A stretch of DNA of 64,000 nucleotides from UBA6170 sp942491385. Its GTDB lineage: Bacteria; Chloroflexota; Anaerolineae; Anaerolineales; Anaerolineaceae. Location of the stretch: positions 124,001-188,000 of the forward strand of contig CALOAF010000004.1 in NCBI GenBank assembly GCA_942491385.1, given 5' to 3'. The translations under genes were made by a program, and so were the position numbers. Shown here piece after piece: positions 23,667 through 31,560 of the stretch; position 1 is the first letter of the stretch; the number at the start of each line of letters is the position of its first letter. Below the pieces are notes generated by a model. It saw nothing but the letters and a program-made list of their open reading frames with translations, ran no database searches and had not been told where the DNA came from.

Positions 23667-24698
23667 ATGAATTTTGATGATATTGTGCATATCCAACGGA
23701 TCGATCAGAAAGGTATGATCGATAAAATTCGTGACCTACCCAAACAAATAGAATCAAGCTGGTCCTTTGTGTTGCGGCAACAGATGCTTGATTTTCACCC
23801 AATTAACCAAATTCTCTTCGCAGGCATTTCAATCCATACGAATATGATAGAGATTCTTCGCAATATGATTTTTGACAGTACAACTGAAATTTTCTCCTTA
23901 ATGAATATTACCAATTTGCCAAAAGGATGTAAGGGAAAAGAAAATTTATTAATCCTAGTTCTGGGAAATGAAAATTTTGAAAACATGAAGAATTTATTGT
24001 ATCAAGGGATTGATAGAGGCTGTGCTGTATTTGTTTTATTGAAGAATCAATCTATAAAAACTAATTTATCACTATCTTCTGTTCCTCATTGGGTTTTGGA
24101 GGATCAAACCTTTTTAAGAACAACAATCGGTTTTGATACTTTCATTTTGTATGGAATATTGAACAGGCTTGGGATAGTTCCTAACATCACTGAGGAAATG
24201 CCTTTTCTAATTTCAAATCTGGAGAAGACAATCCAGCATAATGATATATCTATCCCATCCGCTCTGAATCCTGCTAAACGTATGGCAGGGCAAATGATGG
24301 GTAGATGGGTAAAAATTGTAGCCGGTGGATGGTTACTCCCCATCGCAAACCATTGGTGCAATCAGATCAACCAAAGCGCGAAGGCCTTGTGCAACGCAGA
24401 GGACATATTCCACCTGGCAGAATATTCATTAAGTGGCATTTACAACCCTGAAAGTGTTGCCCAGCAATCCATGGTAATTTTTCTGAAATCAAGATTTAAC
24501 AATCAAAAAATAGAAAATATGATTGATCAAGCAAAAACAGAATTGATGTGTAATGGCTTGGGAACCGATTCCTTTACTGCCCGTGGAGAAGATCTTATTT
24601 CACAAATTTGGACAACCATCCTGTTTGGTGATTTTCTGGCATATTATTTAGCCATTGCTTATGAATGTGATCCAACACCTATCGGATTATTAAGTTAA
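23667..24698 (+). CDS. Degenerate bifunctional phosphoglucose/phosphomannose isomerase-family protein
   Basis: 343 residues. The C-terminal half aligns by eye with the PGI/PMI SIS-domain family: 'NPAKRMAGQMMGRWVKIVAG', 'ANHWCNQINQSAKALCNAED', and the ending 'GDFLAYYLAIAYECDPTPIG'. The N-terminal SIS domain has lost the Gly-Gly-Ser sugar-phosphate loop ('LFAGISIHTNM'), the catalytic Glu of 'QINEN' is Gln, and the 'PE..HN' histidine motif is missing. Loss of catalysis or a new activity is therefore likely (inference). ATG at 23667 has GGAGGG 8 bases upstream. It converges with a GT4 glycosyltransferase with a 4-base overlap. Confidence 0.75.
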   Translation: MNFDDIVHIQRIDQKGMIDKIRDLPKQIESSWSFVLRQQMLDFHPINQILFAGISIHTNMIEILRNMIFDSTTEIFSLMNITNLPKGCKGKENLLILVLGNENFENMKNLLYQGIDRGCAVFVLLKNQSIKTNLSLSSVPHWVLEDQTFLRTTIGFDTFILYGILNRLGIVPNITEEMPFLISNLEKTIQHNDISIPSALNPAKRMAGQMMGRWVKIVAGGWLLPIANHWCNQINQSAKALCNAEDIFHLAEYSLSGIYNPESVAQQSMVIFLKSRFNNQKIENMIDQAKTELMCNGLGTDSFTARGEDLISQIWTTILFGDFLAYYLAIAYECDPTPIGLLS

Positions 24699-25966
24699 TT
24701 TGTATGATCAGGACCCGACCGAGCGCTCCCCAATATCTGATGGTAAACCTCTATCATTTTTTCGCTGATATTCTCCCATGCATATAATTGAGCATATTCC
24801 GAACTGTTCGAGCCTAATTTATCACGTAATTCCTTATTTTTTATTAATTCAACTAATCGTTTAGCTAATGTTTGCACGTCATTACCTGGAACCACAAAAC
24901 CGGTTACGCCATCGCGAACTAAAAAGGCTAAACCACCTACCTGAGAAGCGACAACCGGTGTACCACATGCCATTGCTTCCAAAGCAACCATGCCAAACGA
25001 TTCATAGTGCGAAGGCATCACAACCACCTCAGCAGCTGAATAGTAATAAGGGAGCATTTGTTGATTTTGTTTCCCCAAAAAAATGACAAAGTTCTCAATT
25101 TTCAACTCATCAACCATGTCTTGTAATCTAGCCATCTCAGCATTCATTTCCTCAGTTTTTGCATTTGGTTCACCACCAATGATAACGAGGTTATGTGGAC
25201 AACACTGGAGCTCTCCATTTTTTTGAATGATGGAAATCGCCTGGATTAGTAAATCAATTCCTTTCAATGGCTCAATTCTTCCTACAAACAAAATTGTGTG
25301 AGTATTTAGTGGTACTCCTACAACTTCTTTAGCTTCATCTTTTGCAATTGGATAGAAATGGCGGGTATCTACCCCAGGAGGGATCACCGAAATTTTTGAG
25401 GATGGTGCTCCATATAAAAATTCCAGTTGTGATTTTTCAGCCAATGTCGCTGCAATGATGCGATTTGCTTTCGCAATTACCTTTTTTTCTCCCTGAATTC
25501 GATATTCCCCTTCCATTTCCTGTAGTGATTTGGCGATACGGTTTTTCATCAGAACCAGCGTATGGAACATATTCAGAAATGGGATTTTCCATTTTTCTGA
25601 TAATTCGATTGCTGCCAGACCACTCATCCAATAATGGCTATGGATCAAATCGTAGTGAATATTCTTTGAATTAGCAAACGCTTCTATTCCTTGAACAAAT
25701 TTGGGAATATATCGTTCTAATTCTGCTTTTGGCAGCGGAAACTCTGGCCCAGCAGGGATGTGCACAACCCGATTATGATACCCAAGATCATGCAGAACAT
25801 GGGGAACATGTTCGTCCTGTGATCGGGTAAACACATCCACTCGAACACCCATTTTTCCCAAAGTGCGGGTCAGTTGATGGACATAAACATTCATCCCACC
25901 CGTGTCTTTTCCGCCCAGTGTGGCCAGCGGGCACGTATGATAAGATATCATTGCAACGTGTATCAT
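24695..25966 (-). CDS. Glycosyltransferase family 4 (MshA / sucrose-phosphate-synthase type)
   Basis: 423 residues, GT-B fold. The N-terminal domain opens 'HVAMISYHTCPLATLGGKDT' with 'GGMNVYVHQL' and 'DLIHSHYWMSG'. The C-terminal donor-binding domain has 'ILFVGRIEPLKGIDLLIQA', 'VVVMPSHYESFGMVALEAMA' and 'GTPVVASQVGGL' (the E-x7-E region). Members transfer sugars from nucleotide donors; relatives include MshA, SqdX-like sulfolipid synthases and sucrose-phosphate synthases. The acceptor is not evident here. It converges with the isomerase-like gene, consistent with sugar metabolism. Confidence 0.9.
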   Translation of the reverse strand: MIHVAMISYHTCPLATLGGKDTGGMNVYVHQLTRTLGKMGVRVDVFTRSQDEHVPHVLHDLGYHNRVVHIPAGPEFPLPKAELERYIPKFVQGIEAFANSKNIHYDLIHSHYWMSGLAAIELSEKWKIPFLNMFHTLVLMKNRIAKSLQEMEGEYRIQGEKKVIAKANRIIAATLAEKSQLEFLYGAPSSKISVIPPGVDTRHFYPIAKDEAKEVVGVPLNTHTILFVGRIEPLKGIDLLIQAISIIQKNGELQCCPHNLVIIGGEPNAKTEEMNAEMARLQDMVDELKIENFVIFLGKQNQQMLPYYYSAAEVVVMPSHYESFGMVALEAMACGTPVVASQVGGLAFLVRDGVTGFVVPGNDVQTLAKRLVELIKNKELRDKLGSNSSEYAQLYAWENISEKMIEVYHQILGSARSGPDHTN

Positions 25967-25972
25967 AAATCC

Positions 25973-26001
25973 TTGCCTATCATTTTTTCTACTGTTATAA
26001 T
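25973..26001 (+). promoter_or_regulatory. Promoter of tRNA-Thr
   Basis: -35 TTGCCT (25973-25978), a spacer of exactly 17 bases, and a consensus -10 TATAAT (25996-26001). The tRNA begins 9 bases later. Confidence 0.75.
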
Positions 26002-26010
26002 CTTGCTCGT

Positions 26011-26083
26011 GCCACCGTGGCTCAGTTGGTAGAGCAGACGATTCGTAATCGTCAGGTCATGGGTTCGACTCCCATCGGTGGCT
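26011..26083 (+). tRNA. tRNA-Thr (anticodon CGT)
   Basis: 73-base cloverleaf. The acceptor GCCACCG pairs perfectly with CGGTGGC, with discriminator T83 as usual for Thr. The anticodon stem GACGA/TCGTC holds the loop TTCGTAA (anticodon CGT, reading ACG). The T-arm contains GTTCGAC. The 3' CCA is not encoded. The gene end directly abuts the stop codon of the opposite-strand patatin gene. Confidence 0.95.
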
Positions 26084-27664
26084 CTATTTTTTTATTATAA
26101 ACCGGTGGTAATTTTCCAGATATTCTAATGTGGCTTTTCTGCCTTCTTCTACTAAGTCTAGAAATTTTTGATCCTTTTTAGAAAGGTGAAAATCTGTAGA
26201 TGAAATGCCAAGAGTATTAATTTTCACTGAGCGACGTTCGTCTGTGGTGTTATTTTCAATCTCAGCAATTTGTAAACTAATATTGTAGGATTCGTATAAA
26301 TGTGAAATGAAATCTTTAAAGCTTTCAATTTTTTTCCTTTCCGACACCAGATCTGCGTTGGTGTATAAATAAAAGCCAAGTGTTTCCCAATTAATTCCAT
26401 TTTCGTACCAGATATTATTCTCCTTAAATTTTGGTTGATCAAAAATGTGAAGTGGGTAATTCATTAGAATACCACCATCCACATAATAATCACCTTCCCC
26501 CAACACTTTTCCATCAAATCGCATCACTTCGAAATATAAAGGAATGGACATTGACATTCTAACAGCATCTGCAACTGCAAAATCTGGGGTTGTGTCTGCT
26601 GAAAATACAGCTACTTCTAATTTCGATACGTTCGCACTCACTACGTAGAGATCCTTATAGCCAAGTCTTCGAAAATCAGCAAATGTTGCATCCGTATTCC
26701 CTTCACAATTTTTAGCAATGACATTTCTTATCCACTTATTAAAATACTCACTGGAATACCAACCATATTTGGTCATGAGTCTTTGTAAAGCTTCAAAATC
26801 ACCAGTAATTTTGGTGATTTCTTTACCGATGAATTTTGGTAACCATTCTGATTCAATCTCCTGATTCTCTGAGTGGTGTTGTGGCACTAATTTAAAGTCA
26901 ATTGATTCAATTAATTTTAATGTTTCTGAAAAATCAAGATTGAAACTTATTAGAGTTGCGGTAATTGCACCAGCAGAAGAACCAGCTACCCGTTCAACCT
27001 GTTTTAATAATCCTTTTTGTTCAAGAATTTCCAGAGCACCCGTATAGGCGGTACCTTTCATACCCCCTCCTCTAAAAACCAGGTTTTTAAATGGGTAGAT
27101 GGGGATTGTAGAATTTAAATTGATAGGTGGAAGCGGGATAATTCGTCCCTTCACCCGGTTTTTATATTCGAGATAGAATGGGCCAAATTCTTTTTCCAGG
27201 CTTTCTTCTTCATGAATGATGTGGAGTTGTAACGCAACCCACCAAATGGGTGTAAATGCAATCCCAATAATCGATCGGAAAAAAATTGCCAATCCCAGTG
27301 AAAATAAAATTTCCCCTAGGTAAAAAGGATGGCGGACAATGCGATACAATCCTTTCGTTTTGAAACCTAATTTTTCTACTGGAGCAATAAGTGGTTGGTT
27401 TATCCATCCAGGAATAATAAAAATTATACTTGCTACACCCAACACAACTCCGGTGATTACGAAATAAATTGATTCATATAATCTTGGTTGGCTGACGAAG
27501 GGAAGAACCATGATGACTCTTCCTAAGGTGAAAAGCAATCCCGATAACCGGCCGAATAATCTGTATTTTTTTCCAAAGCGGGTGTTAACAGAAGTATTTG
27601 CGCCTAAAAGCCCAAACAAACTTATCCCAGCCCAAAAAAATGGGTTTTGGATGAAATCAAACAT
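26084..27664 (-). CDS. Fusion of ICMT/PEMT-like membrane methyltransferase domain and patatin phospholipase
   Basis: 526 residues. Residues about 1-180 have four or five membrane helices and end in the isoprenylcysteine/phospholipid methyltransferase signature: 'YRIVRHPFYLGE' (108-119), then 'HEEESLEKEFGPFYLEY' (151-167). Residues about 192-500 form a patatin-like lipase: oxyanion loop 'GGGMKG' (199-204), nucleophile Ser230 in 'GSSAG', and Asp396 in 'DGG', a complete Ser-Asp dyad. It is probably a membrane-bound acyl hydrolase, with the first domain anchoring it or modifying the same lipid (inference). GGAG lies 7 bases before the ATG. It shares the region with tRNA-Thr on the opposite strand, without overlap. 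Confidence 0.87.
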   Translation of the reverse strand: MFDFIQNPFFWAGISLFGLLGANTSVNTRFGKKYRLFGRLSGLLFTLGRVIMVLPFVSQPRLYESIYFVITGVVLGVASIIFIIPGWINQPLIAPVEKLGFKTKGLYRIVRHPFYLGEILFSLGLAIFFRSIIGIAFTPIWWVALQLHIIHEEESLEKEFGPFYLEYKNRVKGRIIPLPPINLNSTIPIYPFKNLVFRGGGMKGTAYTGALEILEQKGLLKQVERVAGSSAGAITATLISFNLDFSETLKLIESIDFKLVPQHHSENQEIESEWLPKFIGKEITKITGDFEALQRLMTKYGWYSSEYFNKWIRNVIAKNCEGNTDATFADFRRLGYKDLYVVSANVSKLEVAVFSADTTPDFAVADAVRMSMSIPLYFEVMRFDGKVLGEGDYYVDGGILMNYPLHIFDQPKFKENNIWYENGINWETLGFYLYTNADLVSERKKIESFKDFISHLYESYNISLQIAEIENNTTDERRSVKINTLGISSTDFHLSKKDQKFLDLVEEGRKATLEYLENYHRFIIKK

Positions 27665-27718
27665 ATTCTCTCCTGATTTTGATATGATTTAATAGTACAG
27701 CATTTAACGGATTATGAT

Positions 27719-27724
27719 TATAAT
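27719..27724 (+). promoter_or_regulatory. -10 element (TATAAT) of uridine kinase gene
   Basis: Consensus TATAAT followed by six T and then the ATG at 27731. There is no room for a ribosome-binding site, so translation would be leaderless. Confidence 0.5.
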
Positions 27725-27730
27725 TTTTTT

Positions 27731-28387
27731 ATGATGAAAAGAAAAACACCACTCGTTATTGGAATCGCTGGGGGATCCGGATCAGGAAAAACTACTGTTG
27801 CAAATGAAATATTAAAGAGTGTTGGAGCTCATCGAATAGCATTCTTGCAGCATGATGCCTATTACCGGGATTTGAGCGCACTACCGGCTGACCAGAGAAA
27901 ATTGGTAAATTTTGATCATCCAAATTCTCTTGAAAATGAATTGCTCATTGAGCATGTGATTCATTTAAGAAATGGGCAGTCAATAAATTTACCTGTATAT
28001 GACTTTACTACACATACCCGTTCAAAGGAAGTAATTAAGGTTGAACCTCAACGAGTGATTGTTGTAGAAGGAATCTTGATTTTTGCGGAACCAAAGTTAA
28101 GAGAATTATTTGACGTGAAGATTTTTGTCGATACCGATGATGATATCCGCTTTATTCGACGACTACAACGTGATATTGCGGATCGTGGTCGTTCAATGGA
28201 GATGGTGATCACACAATATATGACGACGGTCAGACCGATGCACCTGGATTTTGTTGAACCATCAAAACGTTATGCTGATGTCATCATCCCTGAAGGGGGC
28301 AGAAATAAGGTTGCGCTGGATATGGTGATTGCGAGAGTTGAGTCGTTAATAAATTCGACCGAGATTAATGTAGAAATCGGCAGATGA
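27731..28387 (+). CDS. udk: Uridine kinase
   Basis: 218 residues. P-loop 'GGSGSGKTTVA' at 15-25, then 'LQHDAYYRD' (substrate-site Asp), 'NFDHPNSLENELL', 'YDFTTHTR' and 'VVEGILIF', the standard uridine-cytidine kinase series. It phosphorylates uridine/cytidine to UMP/CMP in pyrimidine salvage. The start lies just after a -10 box without a ribosome site. The stop overlaps the next gene by 4 bases (ATGA). Confidence 0.94.
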   Translation: MMKRKTPLVIGIAGGSGSGKTTVANEILKSVGAHRIAFLQHDAYYRDLSALPADQRKLVNFDHPNSLENELLIEHVIHLRNGQSINLPVYDFTTHTRSKEVIKVEPQRVIVVEGILIFAEPKLRELFDVKIFVDTDDDIRFIRRLQRDIADRGRSMEMVITQYMTTVRPMHLDFVEPSKRYADVIIPEGGRNKVALDMVIARVESLINSTEINVEIGR

Positions 28388-28938
28388 GCAAGGAGAAACG
28401 GTTAACAATCCTCAGATGGTTAGCTTTAGTCTTTGTAATCGCATTGACAATTATTTTATTCCTTAATCGTGAAAGTATTCAATACTTGGAAAGGTTTGGC
28501 TATGTTGGTATTTTCCTGGCATCTTTACTCACAAATGCCTCGCTATTATTACCTGTCCCAGGAGTATTGATCACATCAGCAATGGGTGCTGTATTTAATC
28601 CTTTATTGGTGGCATTGGCTGCTGGTGGTGGAGCTACAATTGGAGAAATATCTGGTTATCTGGCAGGATTCAGCGGACAGGGAATTGTAGAAAAAACTAA
28701 GTGGCACGATAAGTTGGAAGGTTGGATGCAAAAATATGGCGATCTTACCATTGTCGTGTTGGCTTTCATCCCCAATCCGGCATTTGATATCGTGGGGATG
28801 ATGGCAGGGGCTATGAAAATTCCTCTTTATCGTTTTCTGATATTTTGCTTTATTGGCAAGCTATTAAAGATGCTGGCATTTGCTTTTGGTGGTTTTTTGC
28901 TGGGAAATCAATTACCCGCTCCGGGAGGAATTCACTGA
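28384..28938 (+). CDS. DedA/VTT-domain membrane protein
   Basis: 184 residues with about five hydrophobic segments. The SNARE-associated (VTT) signature is visible: 'GYVGIFLASLLTNASLLLPV', 'GATIGEISGYLAG', a 'QKYG' turn, and 'FIPNPAFDIVGMMAGAMKIP'. DedA-type proteins act as lipid scramblases or flippases and affect membrane potential. It is translationally coupled to udk, although no functional link is apparent. Confidence 0.85.
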   Translation: MSKEKRLTILRWLALVFVIALTIILFLNRESIQYLERFGYVGIFLASLLTNASLLLPVPGVLITSAMGAVFNPLLVALAAGGGATIGEISGYLAGFSGQGIVEKTKWHDKLEGWMQKYGDLTIVVLAFIPNPAFDIVGMMAGAMKIPLYRFLIFCFIGKLLKMLAFAFGGFLLGNQLPAPGGIH

Positions 28939-29089
28939 AAAGTATGTACTTCGATATTTTTTTACAATTAATCTCATTTATTTCTCAATCTATAAATTTT
29001 CTAAAACCGAGATTAACGATCAATAAATTCGCTTTTTTGAGATAGTTTGATAAAATCACTAGTATAGAATCTTAAAGAATTCAGTATGG

Positions 29090-29095
29090 TATAAT
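29090..29095 (+). promoter_or_regulatory. -10 element upstream of mreB
   Basis: TATAAT preceded by TG-rich sequence, 35 bases before the mreB start. This leaves a short leader that includes AGGAG. No strong -35 box is seen at the usual distance. Confidence 0.45.
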
Positions 29096-29129
29096 CCGCT
29101 CTACAAAATCCTATTTCAGGAGTAACAAT

Positions 29130-30176
29130 TTGGCATTTCGTCCATTAAACTGGTTGTTTGGACTTTTTTCTTTAGATATTGGAATCGACTTAGGAACGGC
29201 AAATACCCTGGTACATGTTCGTGGGAAGGGTATTGTCATTAATGAACCTTCTTGGGTGGTATTGGACAAGAAGACAAGACGACCAGAAAAAATTGGATTG
29301 CAAGCAAAAGAAATGGTTGGCAGGACGCCAGCCTCTCATATAGCTGTTAGACCGCTTCGTGATGGAGTAATTTCAGAATATGATGTTACCAAAGATTTAA
29401 TTGGGTATTTTCTCAGCAAAGCACACCAACAAACACTGGTTCCGTTGCCAAGACCACGGGTTGTGATTGGTATACCTTCCGGAGCGACAGAGGTTGAAAA
29501 AAATGCGGTGTATGATGCCTCCAGGGAATCAGGAGCTCGGGAAACGTATTTGATTGAAGAACCGATGGCTGCTGCGCTCGGGGCAGGCCTACCAGTTACA
29601 GAAGTTGTTGGAAGCATGGTTGTTGACATTGGTGGTGGAACATCTGAGGTAGCCATCATATCGATGAACGGCGTTGTTGCATCACGGTCATTAAGAGTTG
29701 CCGGGGACGAGCTTGATCAAGACATAATTACGTATATTCGTAACAAGTACAACTTGCTAATTGGTGAGAGAATGGCCGAACAGGTAAAAATGACTGTTGG
29801 CTCTGCATATCCTTTGCCATCAGAAAAAACCATGCGAGTTCGTGGTAGAAATCTGGTGACGGGTTTGCCTGAAGAATTAGAAATTTCTTCAGTGGAAGTT
29901 CGAGAAGCAGTCAGTTCTTCTGTTCAGGTGATTATTGACACTGTTAAAGATGCATTAGACGAAGCACCCCCTGAAATCGTTGCAGATTTGATGGAAAATG
30001 GTATTTGTTTGGCTGGTGGTGGGGCATTATTGCTGGGTATGAAAGAAAGATTGACAGATGAATTAAATTTACGAGTATGGGTTGCGGAGGATCCTCTGAC
30101 CTGTGTTGCTCGTGGTGCTGGAATGGTGCTTGATGATCTTGAAAAATATTCTAATTTGCTCGTTGATGTCGACTAA
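29130..30176 (+). CDS. mreB: Rod shape-determining protein MreB (actin homologue)
   Basis: 348 residues. Actin-fold nucleotide motifs: phosphate-1 'DIGIDLGTANTLVHV', connect/phosphate-2 'VVDIGGGTSEVAII', and the adenosine motif 'GICLAGGGALLLGM'. It polymerises under the membrane and directs lateral wall synthesis. The start is TTG at 29130 with AGGAG (29117-29121) 8 bases upstream; residues 2-12 form the expected amphipathic or hydrophobic start ('AFRPLNWLFGLF'). It is the first gene of the shape/division cluster. Confidence 0.96.
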   Translation: MAFRPLNWLFGLFSLDIGIDLGTANTLVHVRGKGIVINEPSWVVLDKKTRRPEKIGLQAKEMVGRTPASHIAVRPLRDGVISEYDVTKDLIGYFLSKAHQQTLVPLPRPRVVIGIPSGATEVEKNAVYDASRESGARETYLIEEPMAAALGAGLPVTEVVGSMVVDIGGGTSEVAIISMNGVVASRSLRVAGDELDQDIITYIRNKYNLLIGERMAEQVKMTVGSAYPLPSEKTMRVRGRNLVTGLPEELEISSVEVREAVSSSVQVIIDTVKDALDEAPPEIVADLMENGICLAGGGALLLGMKERLTDELNLRVWVAEDPLTCVARGAGMVLDDLEKYSNLLVDVD

Positions 30177-30209
30177 TTGGATGATGACATAAAAAAATAA
30201 AAAAATGGA

Positions 30210-31052
30210 ATGAAAAAATTTTTCAATTCAATTAAATCCTTTACGGTAGTTTTGGTTGCTGTTGGATTAATATTATTGGCCCTGGGTGGTTATTTGAGTC
30301 CTGTGCTGGTTGTAGCGACAAGACCGTTTTTAGGCGCGCAAGAATGGATTTCCTCACGATATATCGCAGTAAGTCAATTATTAAATGCTCCTCAGGATGT
30401 AGAGGAGTTAAGAGTCAGGAATATCGAACTTGAGAATGAAGTATCACGTTTGCAATCGCAGATAATTATCTTACAAGAACAATTAGAAGAATCGCAGGGG
30501 TTGGAAGAACTTTTAGGTTATGCAAGAACTGCTCCTCAATATCAATATTCTGCAGCAGCAGTAATAGGAAAGGACCCCAGTCCTTTCTTGCATTACATCA
30601 TTATTGATCATGGTAGTGATGAGGGAATTCGAAGGGGAATGCCGGTTGTTACTCAATCAGGATTGGTTGGGAGAGTTGATGCGGTTACAGCTGGTGCAGC
30701 ACGAGTTCAATTGATCACTGACCCGGCTTCGATTGTGAATGTCAAGTTACAGACACAGGCAGTAAATGCGCAAATAATCGGTTCCATTACCGGTGAAATC
30801 ACGCTCGACATGGTCCCCCAAGGCACAAATCTCGAGCCTGGAGAGGTGATTCTCACATCAGGTCTTGGTGGTAACTATCCAGCAGATATCATCATAGGGC
30901 AAGTCATTACTGTTCGAAAATTTGAAAATGAATTATTCCAAACCGCTACTCTTCAACCAATTATTGATTATTCGCAATTACAGGCAGTTTTGGTGATCAA
31001 AAACTTCAGACCAGTAGACATTTCACCATTGATTCCTGATCAAACCGAATAA
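30210..31052 (+). CDS. mreC: Rod shape-determining protein MreC
   Basis: 280 residues. One membrane helix (about 10-32), a coiled coil (about 62-100, 'RVRNIELENEVSRLQSQI' region), then the two-barrel external domain with 'VIGKDPSPFLHYIIIDHGSD', 'GIRRGMPVVTQSGLVGRV' and 'ILTSGLGGNYPADIIIG'. It links MreB to the wall enzymes. It follows mreB by 33 bases and precedes mreD by 1 base. Confidence 0.94.
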   Translation: MKKFFNSIKSFTVVLVAVGLILLALGGYLSPVLVVATRPFLGAQEWISSRYIAVSQLLNAPQDVEELRVRNIELENEVSRLQSQIIILQEQLEESQGLEELLGYARTAPQYQYSAAAVIGKDPSPFLHYIIIDHGSDEGIRRGMPVVTQSGLVGRVDAVTAGAARVQLITDPASIVNVKLQTQAVNAQIIGSITGEITLDMVPQGTNLEPGEVILTSGLGGNYPADIIIGQVITVRKFENELFQTATLQPIIDYSQLQAVLVIKNFRPVDISPLIPDQTE

Positions 31053-31053
31053 C

Positions 31054-31560
31054 ATGAGAAAGATATTTATTCTATTATTTGTATTAATTATTGCCATGGT
31101 GCAATTGGGTATATTTAGCTATATTCAAATTCTGGCCGGAAAAGTAGATCTTTTGATGTTAGGTGTTATTGCATGGATTATTCAAAAAAAGACTGGGTTG
31201 GGGGATATTGCCATTTATTCAGCGATAACTATATTCTTTATTTACTTGATTTCTGCTGAACCTATTGGTATTCTCCTTGGGCTATACAGTATCATTGTCT
31301 TTGTGGTATTTTGGAGTAAGAATAATATTCAACAATTACCAATTGTCAGCATGTTGATTTTTAGTATTGTTTTCACTTTTCTCCACCTTACTATTTTTGG
31401 TTTTTACTTACAATTAACTGGAGTATCAATGGTTGCTAAAGAGGTTTTTCAATCTATTATCTTACCGAGTATGATCATCAATTTGATTGCCTCCATTCCG
31501 ATGTTCCTGCTTGTCAATGAATTGCAACGCTGGGTTTATCCGTTAGCAGAGGAAGCATGA
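31054..31560 (+). CDS. mreD: Rod shape-determining membrane protein MreD
   Basis: 168 residues, about five transmembrane helices and few charged residues, as usual for MreD. Identification rests mainly on position between mreC and the PBP2 gene, with size and topology agreeing. The stop overlaps the PBP2 start by 4 bases. Confidence 0.85.
   Translation: MRKIFILLFVLIIAMVQLGIFSYIQILAGKVDLLMLGVIAWIIQKKTGLGDIAIYSAITIFFIYLISAEPIGILLGLYSIIVFVVFWSKNNIQQLPIVSMLIFSIVFTFLHLTIFGFYLQLTGVSMVAKEVFQSIILPSMIINLIASIPMFLLVNELQRWVYPLAEEA

Noticed and set aside
28968..29016. Inverted repeat TTAATCTC/GAGATTAA before mreB
   Set aside because: Eight-base AT-rich arms 33 bases apart can occur by chance in this region, and no other signal supports it.
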